A stretch of DNA of 64,000 nt from Bradyrhizobium diazoefficiens (lineage in GTDB: Bacteria > Pseudomonadota > Alphaproteobacteria > Rhizobiales > Xanthobacteraceae): the NCBI RefSeq assembly GCF_016616235.1, contig NZ_CP067100.1, positions 3,469,001-3,533,000 on the forward strand, given 5' to 3'. A program made the position numbers and the translations under genes. Under the pieces are notes generated by a model that was not told the DNA's origin, searched no databases, and worked only from the letters and a program-made list of their open reading frames with translations. Of the stretch, positions 17,904 to 25,834 are shown one piece after another (positions within the stretch are counted from its first letter, which is position 1; the number at the start of each line of letters is the position of its first letter).

Positions 17904-18398
17904 ATGCCCATCTTTCGGTACTTCATTTTTGTCGGTGGAGCTTTGCTCGCTCTGCTGTTCGCGGTGAACTACATCGCGCCGACCGCGCCCCTTGTTCAGG
18001 CTGTCGCCACCACTAGCAACGATCAGCCTCTGATCCGGATCAGGTCCGATCGCCATCTGCCTGAGCGTGTGGTGTTCGACACCAGCCAGCCGACGATTGC
18101 AGCGCCTGTGGTGAAGACCGCCGCGGCCGCGCCTCAGCCGCCGGATAGCGCGTCGGCGGCCGCACTTGCGGAGATGTCAGCCAAGACAAGGGTGCGCGAG
18201 AGGTTCGCTCAGTTCGCCCCCGGCTCGAAGGCTGATGCCTCCAAGGCCGACGCCGCCGCAATCAAGAAGGCCGACGCCAGGCCGCAAGCTCAGCCCAGGC
18301 GTAGGGTCGCCAGATGGCATCCGGCGCCGCAGCAGGGCCGGCCGATGATGGTGATGGCGCAGCGGCCGCAGTTCGGCTTCTTCAACAGCACCTGGTGA
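17904..18398 (+). CDS. Hypothetical protein with N-terminal membrane anchor
   Basis: Unrecognised 164-residue protein. An N-terminal hydrophobic segment (FRYFIFVGGALLALLFAVNYI) acts as anchor or uncleaved signal. The rest is low-complexity, rich in Ala, Lys, Pro and Arg, with repeats of the type KADA(S/A) near 110-125 and a basic Pro/Gln-rich tail ending FGFFNSTW. No enzymatic motif is seen. It may be regulated by the possible stress promoter upstream. Confidence 0.55.
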   Translation: MPIFRYFIFVGGALLALLFAVNYIAPTAPLVQAVATTSNDQPLIRIRSDRHLPERVVFDTSQPTIAAPVVKTAAAAPQPPDSASAAALAEMSAKTRVRERFAQFAPGSKADASKADAAAIKKADARPQAQPRRRVARWHPAPQQGRPMMVMAQRPQFGFFNSTW

Positions 18399-18550
18399 GA
18401 ACGGCCCCGGCCCGCTTCGAAACGAGACGGGAAGGGCTTTTTATTGGTCCATCTCTCTGCTAATTCGAACCCGTCCGAACGCTGCCCGCTGTGCTGGTTC
18501 GCCAGCCGCGGTCCGGTGCGTTTCGGTCGTGGCCTCTCGGGTGGGTCAGG

Positions 18551-18627
18551 GCGCTCGTAGCTCAGCTGGATAGAGCATCGGATTTCGATTCCGAGGGTCG
18601 GAGGTTCGAATCCTTCCGAGCGCGCCA
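18551..18627 (+). tRNA. tRNA-Arg (anticodon TCG)
   Basis: A full 77-base cloverleaf. The acceptor GCGCTCG/CGAGCGC pairs over seven bases. The D-stem is GCTC/GAGC, the anticodon stem TCGGA/TCCGA with loop TTTCGAT, and the T-arm GGAGG-TTCGAAT-CCTTC. G is the discriminator and CCA is encoded. Anticodon TCG at 18585-18587 reads CGA arginine codons. No integrase or duplicated 3' end was seen nearby. Confidence 0.97.
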
Positions 18628-18655
18628 TTCCTGTCCCAAATTCGTGTCGAAGGGC

Positions 18656-19630
18656 TCACAGGTGTCGGCCTGCCGGGAGTCTGGTCTGCCGGGCTCGCGC
18701 CAGCGTGTCGGAAGGGGCCTCGTGAAAGGTCGCGCGATAGGCTGCGGCGAACTCGCCGAGATGGTGGAAACCTTGGGCTCGCGCGCATGTCGCGACCGAC
18801 GCGCCGCGGCTCCTGAGGAGCTGGGCGCGGGCCGCCCACAGCCGCTTCAGCCGGATGTATTGATGCAGGCTCATGCCGCGCACCTTACTCACCGCGCCGC
18901 CGAGGGTCCGGACGGAGACGCCGAATTCATGGGCGAGGTCGGCGGTGTAGATCGGTGTGGTCGGATAGGCCGCAACGTAGTCATCGATCCGCTGCACGAG
19001 CTTGGCCGATCGCGCGCCGGCATTCGGGACGCCGCAATCCGACGTCGGGTTATTTCGAAACAGGTCATCGAAGGCGAGCAGCAGGCCCTCCTGGAGATGT
19101 GCGGCGACCTCTCTCGTTTCGAACATGTGCGGGTTCACGGACGCGGTTCTCAGAATATCGAGCACCAACTGCCGGGCATGGAGGTGAGCGGCGGGGTCTG
19201 CGATCCGAACCCGCAATGCGTCAGCACAATCGAACCAGCCGCGATCCCTGAGCGCGGGAGAGAACATGATCAGCGCGTGGTGATTGGTGTGGTGCTCGAC
19301 GAAATGGCAATCATGGTTGCCGCGCAGGGCCACGTAAAAACGGGAATCGAGATCCATCCCGCTCGAACTGGCTCGCAGGTCGTCGGTCATTGGCAGGATC
19401 ACCATGCCGCCTGGCGCGCGATAGACGGTATCGAGGATGCGCGCAAACGACCTCGCCACGATGATCCGGCATCCCGGCAGGTTCACGACCGCACGCGCCG
19501 CCGCGAAATTGACGACGTCGAGAGGAATGCTTCGGGCATCCTCCATCGACTCGGCCGGCCGAAACGCGTCGACATCGGCGAACCGGACCAGCTGGAGGGC
19601 GGAGGAGGGGGCGAGGGCGTCGAACAACAT
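18656..19630 (-). CDS. AraC-family transcriptional regulator
   Basis: 324-residue DNA-binding protein. The N-terminal two thirds resembles the AraC-binding-like effector domain (SFARILDTVYRAPGGMVILP). The C-terminal 100 residues form the double helix-turn-helix: YTADLAHEFGVSVRTLGGAV for the first and ASVATCARAQGFHHLGEFAA for the second, followed by YRATFHEAPSD. The gene ends 28 bases after the tRNA-Arg on the opposite strand. No obvious target is adjacent, so its effector and regulon are unknown. Confidence 0.85.
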   Translation of the reverse strand: MLFDALAPSSALQLVRFADVDAFRPAESMEDARSIPLDVVNFAAARAVVNLPGCRIIVARSFARILDTVYRAPGGMVILPMTDDLRASSSGMDLDSRFYVALRGNHDCHFVEHHTNHHALIMFSPALRDRGWFDCADALRVRIADPAAHLHARQLVLDILRTASVNPHMFETREVAAHLQEGLLLAFDDLFRNNPTSDCGVPNAGARSAKLVQRIDDYVAAYPTTPIYTADLAHEFGVSVRTLGGAVSKVRGMSLHQYIRLKRLWAARAQLLRSRGASVATCARAQGFHHLGEFAAAYRATFHEAPSDTLARARQTRLPAGRHL

Positions 19631-19891
19631 GCGTCAGGCCGGATGCTGCAATGTGACAATGAAATGAATGCCGGTACATCGCAATCAATGGCGAAACGCG
19701 TTGATTCAGTAAACCGGATTCCGGGCCGTAGTATTGCGGACATCATGCCACGACGCCGGTCAGGTCGATGTCCCATCAACGGCTGCGGCACGTCGGCTGG
19801 CTGCTGCCAAGATCGATGAAACGGAGCCGCGTGCAGGCGCTCCAGGCCGACCGCCCCGGCGCGCATAGGCAATCCACGTTTCCGCAAAAGA

Positions 19892-19914
19892 GAAGGGCCC
19901 CCAGAGGGCCCTTC
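19892..19914 (-). terminator. Rho-independent terminator of the YG-rich protein gene
   Basis: GAAGGGCCC and GGGCCCTTC arms pair around a five-base loop. On the minus strand the stem is followed by TCTTTT. It lies six bases after the stop of the 19920-20195 gene. Confidence 0.7.
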
Positions 19915-19919
19915 GAATG

Positions 19920-20195
19920 TCACCAGCGGCGATAGCCGTAATAACCATAGTAACGTGGGCCATAATAGCGCGGCCCGTAATATCGGGGGCCGTAATATGG
20001 CCCCGGCCCGTAGTATCCATAGTAATTCGGCCGCCACCAGCACCGTCCCCAAGCGTTGCAGACCATGCGCACCTGCTCGACGTTGGAGATCTCGGCTGTC
20101 GCAGGTGCAGGTGCGATGGGCATGGCCGACGCCGGCGGCGATGCAGCGAGAGCACCGAACAGGGTCGCGGCGACGAGGCCAATCTTCAGATTCAT
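19920..20195 (-). CDS. Small secreted Tyr/Gly-rich repeat protein
   Basis: 91 residues. A signal peptide runs to about residue 24 (MNLKIGLVAATLFGALAASP...SAMP). The mature part has VCNAWGRCWWRPNYYG followed by three tandem YYGPR units and a YYGYYGYRRW end. The Cys pair and aromatic-glycine repeats suggest a surface or periplasmic structural protein; no enzymatic function is evident. AGGAGGAATACATC before the ATG is a strong ribosome site. It has its own terminator. Confidence 0.72.
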   Translation of the reverse strand: MNLKIGLVAATLFGALAASPPASAMPIAPAPATAEISNVEQVRMVCNAWGRCWWRPNYYGYYGPGPYYGPRYYGPRYYGPRYYGYYGYRRW

Positions 20196-20723
20196 GATGT
20201 ATTCCTCCGCTTACGCAAAACAGGATATCGAAGTTGTTCTGATCAAATTGTGGCGGGCCCGAAATGTAATGCTCATGAACAGGTCTTCAGCCAGTCTGCC
20301 CCAGGCCTGACCTTCTTTAGTCTCGCCAGACTGTCCCAGGTTCGCACGCATGAATGATGCATTCTGCGCTGCTGTCCCGCGGACATCGCGGCGATGCTTG
20401 ATCCTGCGCAATGCATCGGCGCGGGCCTTCGTCCCTGATCTTGTCGCCGTGGCCAGTGTTTCGAGAAATACGAAGGACAATCCGCAACATGCTTAGAGCC
20501 GTGCCTTGAAGCCGTGCCTTGGAGCCGCGCGAGGGAGCGATACGCCGGGCCGATTGCACGGTGCGGCTGGCGGCGCGCAACTCGGTCGTGCAGACCGAAC
20601 GTGGTGCGCAAGACACTTCAAGGCGAGGTCGGCAAGGACCCCGACAAGCGGCCGGTCTACGAGATTGAGAAGCTATCTCTGCGGTCGGGCGCCGCCGGAT
20701 AGAGGCGCCTGCGCCGGCGCCCC
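20196..20723. other. Gene-poor stretch
   Basis: 528 bases between two convergently described small-protein genes on the minus strand. It holds three imperfect direct copies of AGCCGTGCCTTG near 20495-20525. Near 20606-20702 a plus-strand segment translates to protein-like sequence (LQGEVGKDPDKRPVYEIEKL, then a stop) and may be a decayed gene end. No intact gene is supported. Confidence 0.4.
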
Positions 20724-20987
20724 TCAGTAGCAGGGGTGCCGACGGCGGTCTTGGCCGACATAGGCGGCCGCGCTCTGGTAGCAGTGATTGGTCGACGGGC
20801 CGTCATAAAAGGCGAAGGTGCCGGGGGTGATGCCGGGGCCGTAATTGTGCAAATAGCTGATCGGATAAGGCAGCGGGTTGACATGGTGGCGGTGGTGCCG
20901 GTGATGTCCCCGCGCCTCCGCAAGGCTGGGGACCAGGATTGCGGCCGACAGGGCAGCAACCGCGGCTACAAGCTTCAACTTGCTCAT
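20724..20987 (-). CDS. Small secreted His-rich protein
   Basis: 87 residues from the ATG at 20987. Signal peptide MSKLKLVAAVAALSAAILVP...AEA is followed by a histidine/arginine cluster (RGHHRHHRHHVN), then LPYPISYLHNYGPG and a C-terminal pair of Cys residues. The His cluster could bind metal ions. The upstream open frame to 21248 lacks a credible start. It resembles small periplasmic proteins often annotated as hypothetical in Bradyrhizobium. Confidence 0.65.
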   Translation of the reverse strand: MSKLKLVAAVAALSAAILVPSLAEARGHHRHHRHHVNPLPYPISYLHNYGPGITPGTFAFYDGPSTNHCYQSAAAYVGQDRRRHPCY

Positions 20988-21276
20988 CTCGATTCTCCGG
21001 AACCCGCGAATAGGTCGGCCATCTATAACCATTTCGGGCCGGCGGGGCACCCGTCCGGAGGGCCGAAAATGGGGCCAATCCCGTAGATTTCCGGCAGGGT
21101 GTGACAGAATTGCCGGAATCGGCCTTTTGGGCTGCCCATTTTTGGCCTTTTCGGGATGCTTAACGAATTCCCCACACAAGTATGACCAAAGAGACTTCGG
21201 ATAAGAATCCTGTCGCCGGCCCTTGGGGGTCCTTCGAGGCCGGTCCATTGCTGAAGGCTGTCGCCGTCACGCCGCC

Positions 21277-21723
21277 ATGCGCATCACGCTTCTGAGTCTG
21301 CTGTTGCTCTCCTTGGCCGCCGCCACGCCGGCCCGTGCCGAGCTACACATCACCCGCGACCACGGCGGCTACGTCGAGGAGTACAAGGCCAAATACAAGC
21401 GCGTCCGCGACAAGGGCGAGCGCGTCATCATCGACGGCATCTGCAACTCGGCCTGCACGCTGGTGCTCGGCATCGTCCCGATGAACAAGATCTGCGTGAC
21501 GCCGAAGGCGAGCCTCGGGTTTCACCAAGCCTATTACGACAAGGCTTTCACCTTTGGCATCAAGGTCACCAGTGCGGAGGGGACATCCGACCTGATGTCC
21601 TACTACCCCGATACTGTGAAGGACTGGATCCGCCGCAATGGCGGGCTCACCACCGACATGAAGAAGATCAAGAACGGCGTCGAGCTCTGGAAGATTATCG
21701 ACCCCTGTCCAGACGAATGGTGA
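21277..21723 (+). CDS. Exported protein resembling ClpP/crotonase-fold periplasmic proteins
   Basis: 148 residues. The signal peptide MRITLLSLLLLSLAAATPARA is cleaved at about residue 21. The mature sequence contains KGERVIIDGICNSACTLVLG, where the Cys-Asn-Ser-Ala-Cys stretch resembles the nucleophile Ser region of COG3904-like ClpP-fold proteins. This is followed by SLGFHQAYYD, where His may complete a catalytic pair. Two Cys residues could form a disulfide. The ATG at 21277 places the signal peptide at the N-terminus. Protease activity is unproven. Confidence 0.6.
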   Translation: MRITLLSLLLLSLAAATPARAELHITRDHGGYVEEYKAKYKRVRDKGERVIIDGICNSACTLVLGIVPMNKICVTPKASLGFHQAYYDKAFTFGIKVTSAEGTSDLMSYYPDTVKDWIRRNGGLTTDMKKIKNGVELWKIIDPCPDEW

Positions 21724-21814
21724 GCGGCTGAGCCGAGCCGCCCGCCGCAGCGCAGCACTGCTGAGGTCCAAATTCGCATTGCCGCACACGCCGCCATGAG
21801 GCATGAGGGCGGCA

Positions 21815-22687
21815 ATGGACCATAATCAAGAAGCCCTGACCGCCCGCCTCGCGCCGATCCTGTTCGTTCTGCTCTGGAGCACCGGATTCATCGGCACCAA
21901 ATACGTCGTCGATAACGCCGATCCCTTGACCTATCTCGCCATCCGCATGGCGATCGTGGTCGGCCTGATGGCGATGATCGCAGGTGTCGCGCGGCCGAAA
22001 TGGCCCGATAGCACCGGCATCGCGCACAGCGCGGTCGCCGGCATCCTCGTCCATGGCTTCTATCTCGGCGGCACCGCGATCGCGATCGCGCATTCGATCC
22101 CGGCCGGGCTCTCTGCGCTGATCCCGGGCCTGCAGCCGATCCTGACCTCGACCATCGCCAACCGCTGGCTCGGCGAGAAGGTGACGCCGGTGCAATGGGC
22201 GGGCCTCGTGCTCGGTCTCGGCGGCGTGGTGATGATCCTGCACGGCCGTCCCATGACCGGCGAAGCCGGGCTCGGCTGGCTCGCCTCGGTCGTCTCGCTG
22301 ATCAGCATCACGCTCGGCACGCTGTACCAGCGCCGCTACTGCAACCACATCGACTGGCGCGCCGGCAATCTCGTGCAATACGTGTCGGTCACGATCTTCT
22401 TTGCGACCGGTGCCTTCCTGTTCGAGGACCGCGTTGTGCACTGGACGCGCGAGTTCGTGCTCGCGCTCGGCTGGCTCGCGGTGGCGCTTTCGATCGGATC
22501 GATCGGGCTGCTGTACTGGCTGATCCGTCACGCCGCGGCGACCTCGGTCGCGAGCCTATTCTATCTGGTGCCGGCGGTAACCGCGCTGATGGCCTATCTG
22601 TTGTTTGGCGAGAAGCTCGATGCGCCGGCGATTGCCGGCATGGCGATGTGCGCGGCGGCGGTGTTCGTGGTCAACCGGCGCTTCTAG
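21815..22687 (+). CDS. EamA/DMT-family transporter
   Basis: Inner-membrane permease of 290 residues with ten predicted helices in two EamA repeats. The first opens with LAPILFVLLWSTGFIGTKY and the second with GLGWLASVVSLISITLGTL. NRWLGEK and LFGEKLD mark the ends of the repeats. A GAGGG ribosome site lies 7-11 bases before the ATG at 21815; an ATG at 21803 is an alternative. The substrate is unknown. It begins about 90 bases after the exported ClpP-like gene and may share its transcript. Confidence 0.83.
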   Translation: MDHNQEALTARLAPILFVLLWSTGFIGTKYVVDNADPLTYLAIRMAIVVGLMAMIAGVARPKWPDSTGIAHSAVAGILVHGFYLGGTAIAIAHSIPAGLSALIPGLQPILTSTIANRWLGEKVTPVQWAGLVLGLGGVVMILHGRPMTGEAGLGWLASVVSLISITLGTLYQRRYCNHIDWRAGNLVQYVSVTIFFATGAFLFEDRVVHWTREFVLALGWLAVALSIGSIGLLYWLIRHAAATSVASLFYLVPAVTALMAYLLFGEKLDAPAIAGMAMCAAAVFVVNRRF

Positions 22688-22780
22688 GCGTGCCGGCGCG
22701 GCGGAATACATCCCTGACGTGCGGGGCGGGTTCGTGTTAGGCTGGCCGCATTTCAATTTCCCTTTGGCACGGTGATTTTC

Positions 22781-23524
22781 ATGAAGAAGGCGAGACGTGC
22801 GCTGCTCGGCCGGTCCCTGAAGCCGGTCCGGATTGCCTGCATCAATTACGCGGAGGAGACGATCAGCGGCCGAAAAATGGCCAAGCTCACCGCGGCACTG
22901 CAAAAATGCTACGACAAGCACTTCCTGCCCGTGTGGGGCTATCCGGTCGACCTCTATGTCACCCGTAAACCAAAGCCGACGGATTGGCAGCTGGTCTATT
23001 TCGACGATGCGTCGCACAGGAACATGCTCGGACGCCACGAGCTGACCCATCGCGGCCAGCCGATCTCGAAAATCTTCGTCAAGGCGCTGGGCGACGAGCC
23101 GGTCAGCGTCGCAGCCTCGCACGAACTGTTCGAGATGGTACTCGACCCCATGGCCAATCTCTGGGCCGACAAGAATCCGAACACCCAATACGCTTATGAG
23201 GTCTGCGACGCCGTGGAGGAGGATTCTTTCCGCGTCAGCGGCTTTGAGATGTCGAACTTCGTTTATCCGTCCTGGTTCGAGCCGTTCAGGCATCCCCCGG
23301 GCACCAAGTTCGACCACAAGGGAACGCTGAAGGAGCCGTTCTCGATGACCGAGGGCGGCTACGTCATCAAAAAGGTCAACGGCAGGAAGGTGATCAAGGC
23401 GTTTGGCTCACCGGAGAAGCGCCGCCGCTTCAAGGCCGAGGACCGGCGCGGCCATCGCAGCGAATTCCGCGATCCGCAAGGTGAGCATCACCCCGGCCGG
23501 CGTGCGGCCAAACGGCGAGGGTAG
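22781..23524 (+). CDS. Hypothetical protein with HExxE metallopeptidase-like motif
   Basis: 247 residues (ATG at 22781; an ATG at 22772 is equally possible). The central SVAASHELFEMVLDPMANLW, followed by YEVCDAVE, resembles the HExxE..(T/L)DP..W...E(I/V)xD pattern. That pattern is shared by EXORDIUM-like and some peptidase-like families, where His, Glu and Asp may hold a metal. The C-terminus is strongly basic (RRFKAEDRRGHRSEF). No signal peptide is seen. The function is not assigned. Confidence 0.55.
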   Translation: MKKARRALLGRSLKPVRIACINYAEETISGRKMAKLTAALQKCYDKHFLPVWGYPVDLYVTRKPKPTDWQLVYFDDASHRNMLGRHELTHRGQPISKIFVKALGDEPVSVAASHELFEMVLDPMANLWADKNPNTQYAYEVCDAVEEDSFRVSGFEMSNFVYPSWFEPFRHPPGTKFDHKGTLKEPFSMTEGGYVIKKVNGRKVIKAFGSPEKRRRFKAEDRRGHRSEFRDPQGEHHPGRRAAKRRG

Positions 23525-23582
23525 GGCGCGGGAGGAAGCCTCCGGGCGCGCCTGCACCCGGAGACCGGCTCGAACGTTGCGA

Positions 23583-23876
23583 TCAGCGCTTCGCCTTCCT
23601 GGCCTTCTTTTTCGATTTAGCCGTTTTCTTGGTGGCCTTCTTCGCGGCCTTCTTCGACAACTTCCTTGCAGCCTTCTTCGAGGCTTTCTTGGAAGTCTTT
23701 TTGGAAGTCTTCTTGGCTTTCTTCTTCGAAGCCTTCTTCGGCGCTACTTTCTTCGCGACCTTTTTGGCGGCTTTCCTGACCTTCTTGACGGCGATGACTG
23801 CGGCGTCCTTGGTGGCTTCCACGGCGGTGGTGATCGTGTCCATCGCCTGCTCGGTGATCGGCTTCTCGTCGTCCAT
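23583..23876 (-). CDS. Histone H1-like Lys/Ala-rich protein
   Basis: 97 residues starting at the ATG at 23876 after GGGGGAAAGAG. A short acidic N-terminus (MDDEKPITEQAMDTITTAVE) is followed by about 60 residues dominated by KKA, KKAS and KKTSK repeats. This matches the lysine-rich C-terminal domain of eukaryotic H1 and bacterial proteins such as Bordetella BpH1 and Pseudomonas AlgP. Such proteins bind DNA or RNA nonspecifically and influence nucleoid packing. The codon repeats also make the locus prone to repeat-length variation. Confidence 0.8.
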   Translation of the reverse strand: MDDEKPITEQAMDTITTAVEATKDAAVIAVKKVRKAAKKVAKKVAPKKASKKKAKKTSKKTSKKASKKAARKLSKKAAKKATKKTAKSKKKARKAKR

Positions 23877-24047
23877 CTCTTTCCCCCACGGTTTGTATGG
23901 AGCGATGACGATAGCGCGTTTCATAATTGTGTCAAAGCAACGCTCAACCGTTGCGGATCTTTGCGCAGGCTGCGAGCCGCGCGCTCGCGGCGTGATCCAA
24001 CGTAGCGCCGCATAACCAAGGAGTCATTCCGTGCGGTCTAGGACCGA

Positions 24048-24125
24048 GCTCTGATGCGCAATTGCGCACCAGAGAGTCTCGAGATCCCGGGTTCGATGCT
24101 GGCGCATCGCCCCGGGATGACTTTT
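24048..24125. repeat. Intergenic palindromic repeat, TGCGCAATTGCGCA family
   Basis: A perfect 14-base palindrome TGCGCAATTGCGCA (24055-24068) within CTCTGA...CCAGAG arms. It is followed by ATCCCGGGTTC...GCCCCGGGAT, a second stem. I recognise similar sequences in other Bradyrhizobium spacers. It lies downstream of the peroxiredoxin gene and may serve as its transcript end. Confidence 0.55.
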
Positions 24126-24151
24126 TGCAGTCGCTATCCGCGACCGCCAGA

Positions 24152-24811
24152 TCACTTCGGCTGCGGCACGATGCGGATGTAGGGCTTCGGCTCCTTCCAA
24201 CCCTGCGGGTAGATCGTCTTGGCCTCGTCGTTGGACACCGAGCCCGAGATGATGACGTCCTCGCCCTGCTTCCAGTCGGACGGGGTTGCGACGCGATGCT
24301 TGGCGGTGAGCTGGAGCGAATCGATGACGCGCAGAATCTCTTGGAAATTCCGGCCCGTGGTCATCGGATAGACCAGCACCAGCTTGATCTTCTTGTCCGG
24401 CCCAATGATGAAGACGTTGCGGACGGTCTGGTTGTCGGCCGGCGTGCGGGTGAGGGGATCGCCCGAGGTCGAGGCCGGCAGCATGCCGTAGAGCTTCGAG
24501 ACGTTGAAATCGGTGTCGCCGATCATCGGATAATTGGGAGCGGCGCCTTGCGTCTCCTTGATGTCCTCTGACCATTTCGAGTGGCGGTCGACCGGGTCGA
24601 CCGAGAGGCCCATCAGCTTGACGCCGCGCTTGTCGAATTCCGGCTTCAGCTTGGCGAGCGCGCCGAGCTCGGTCGTACAAACCGGCGTGAAGTCCTTGGG
24701 GTGCGAGAACAGCAGCGCCCAGCTGTTGCCGATCCAGTCGTGGAACTTGATCTTTCCTTCGGTGGTCTCGGCTTCGAAGTCGGGGGCGGTGGCGCCGATC
24801 GGAAGTGTCAT
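24152..24811 (-). CDS. 1-Cys peroxiredoxin (Prx6 type)
   Basis: 219-residue thiol peroxidase that reduces hydrogen peroxide and alkyl hydroperoxides. The peroxidatic Cys45 lies in HPKDFTPVCTTELG, the invariant PxxxT/SxxC motif. The long C-terminal extension with GWKEPKPYIRIVPQPK is typical of the Prx6/1-Cys group, and no resolving Cys motif is evident. GSVSNDEAKTIYPQGW also matches the family. It is monocistronic, with its 5' region in the 24812-25192 gap; no OxyR-like site was identified. Confidence 0.93.
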   Translation of the reverse strand: MTLPIGATAPDFEAETTEGKIKFHDWIGNSWALLFSHPKDFTPVCTTELGALAKLKPEFDKRGVKLMGLSVDPVDRHSKWSEDIKETQGAAPNYPMIGDTDFNVSKLYGMLPASTSGDPLTRTPADNQTVRNVFIIGPDKKIKLVLVYPMTTGRNFQEILRVIDSLQLTAKHRVATPSDWKQGEDVIISGSVSNDEAKTIYPQGWKEPKPYIRIVPQPK

Positions 24812-25192
24812 GGTTCTACCTCATCGCATTGAATTTGCTTGTGAATTCATCTTTGGCCGTCGCCGTCACTATAGGGGCCGTGCGATCCCAAGTGAACCGG
24901 CTCAAGTAAAATGTGAATTCCTTCTTTGAACGGCCCATTTCCTAGCACCTTTCTGTTACAGCGGCGCCTGCGGCGAAACATGTCCACGAAGGCACACGGG
25001 TCTCAATTGCCCCGATAAAGCCTTTTATGGCCCGCATCACGCTCGTCCGACGCTCTCCGGAACCGAAATGGTCCTCATAGCGACTAATCGGCAACCATTG
25101 AGAAAAGTCGCAATCCCCGAAGCCAATCATTAACCACCCCTTTACGCCAGCATGAAAATGCTGGCCGGTCAGAAGAAATCTGGAAGTGAACT
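24812..25192. other. Divergent promoter region between peroxiredoxin and hypothetical gene
   Basis: 381 bases with no credible gene. It must carry promoters for both flanking genes. The only marked structure is the GAAA-loop hairpin at 25146-25165. Base composition is lower in GC than the flanks. Confidence 0.5.
25146..25165 (+). promoter_or_regulatory. 5' leader hairpin with GAAA tetraloop
   Basis: GCCAGCAT-GAAA-ATGCTGGC is a perfect 8-bp stem closed by a GNRA loop. It ends 27 bases before the ATG at 25193, so it lies in the likely untranslated leader. It may stabilise the mRNA or bind a regulator. Confidence 0.5.
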
Positions 25193-25774
25193 ATGTCTGC
25201 CGCTGCGTCCAAGTCCGCCGAAAAGTCTCTGTCGCCATCGCTCGAGCCGTCCTGCTGCGATACCTCGGCCCACGCACTGACCATCGTGCGCGACGGCGTG
25301 ATCACGGGCGAAGGCCCAACCACCAAGGGCCGCGTCCACTTTTCCCGCTCGCTCGATGCCGATGACGCCGCCTGGTGCGCGCGCATCCTGACCGCCACCG
25401 CCGTCAACGACCAGCCGGTCAGCCGCACTGAGGCCGAAGCGCTGTTCGAGATCAATGAGGCCGCAACCGAGCGCACGGACGGCGGCCGTTTCGACGATCT
25501 GCTGGCCAAGGCCGTGGCCCACTATGCCGCCAGCGCCTCGGGCCTGAAGGTGCCGCCGCGCAGCGTCGCGCTGTCGGCCGATACCGATATCGAGAGCTGG
25601 GCGCCGGCTTACGCCTCGAAGGTCAACAGCGAAATGCTGGAGTGGATCGCCGGCCAGATGCGCGGCAAGCGTCAGAACAACCGTCGCCTGATGGCGATGG
25701 TGGCGACGTTCCTCGGCGCCACCGCGCTGCCTCTGGCGGGCCAATTGCCGAACGTGTTCGACATCGGCATGTAA
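25193..25774 (+). CDS. Conserved-looking hypothetical protein
   Basis: Unrecognised 193-residue protein. The central part is predicted helical (TRTEAEALFEINEAATERTDGG reads as a helix-rich module around residues 80-105). A C-terminal hydrophobic segment, MAMVATFLGATALPLAGQLP, could insert in a membrane. No signal peptide is seen. It has its own leader hairpin and terminator, so it is expressed alone. The function is not assigned. Confidence 0.65.
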   Translation: MSAAASKSAEKSLSPSLEPSCCDTSAHALTIVRDGVITGEGPTTKGRVHFSRSLDADDAAWCARILTATAVNDQPVSRTEAEALFEINEAATERTDGGRFDDLLAKAVAHYAASASGLKVPPRSVALSADTDIESWAPAYASKVNSEMLEWIAGQMRGKRQNNRRLMAMVATFLGATALPLAGQLPNVFDIGM

Positions 25775-25806
25775 GAATTTCGCGCCCGTTGCGGGGCGCG
25801 AGAGAG

Positions 25807-25834
25807 CGGCGGGGTTATTTCCCCGCCGTTTTTT
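25807..25834. terminator. Bidirectional rho-independent terminator containing a stop codon
   Basis: CGGCGGGG-TTATTT-CCCCGCCG followed by TTTTTT gives a strong intrinsic terminator for the plus-strand gene. The six-base loop contains the TAA stop of the minus-strand phosphatase gene (25815-25817), so the two convergent genes share it. Confidence 0.88.

Noticed and set aside
18551..18660. tRNA-Arg as an integration site
   Set aside because: No integrase, no repeated tRNA 3' end and no composition shift follow it. The next gene is an ordinary AraC regulator.
20233..20246. TTGTTCTGATCAA, FNR-box-like
   Set aside because: The left half is TTGTT rather than TTGAT and the spacing is one base short.
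22764..22780. TGGCACGGTGATTTTC, sigma-54-like
   Set aside because: The -12 part lacks the essential GC, so only the -24 half matches.
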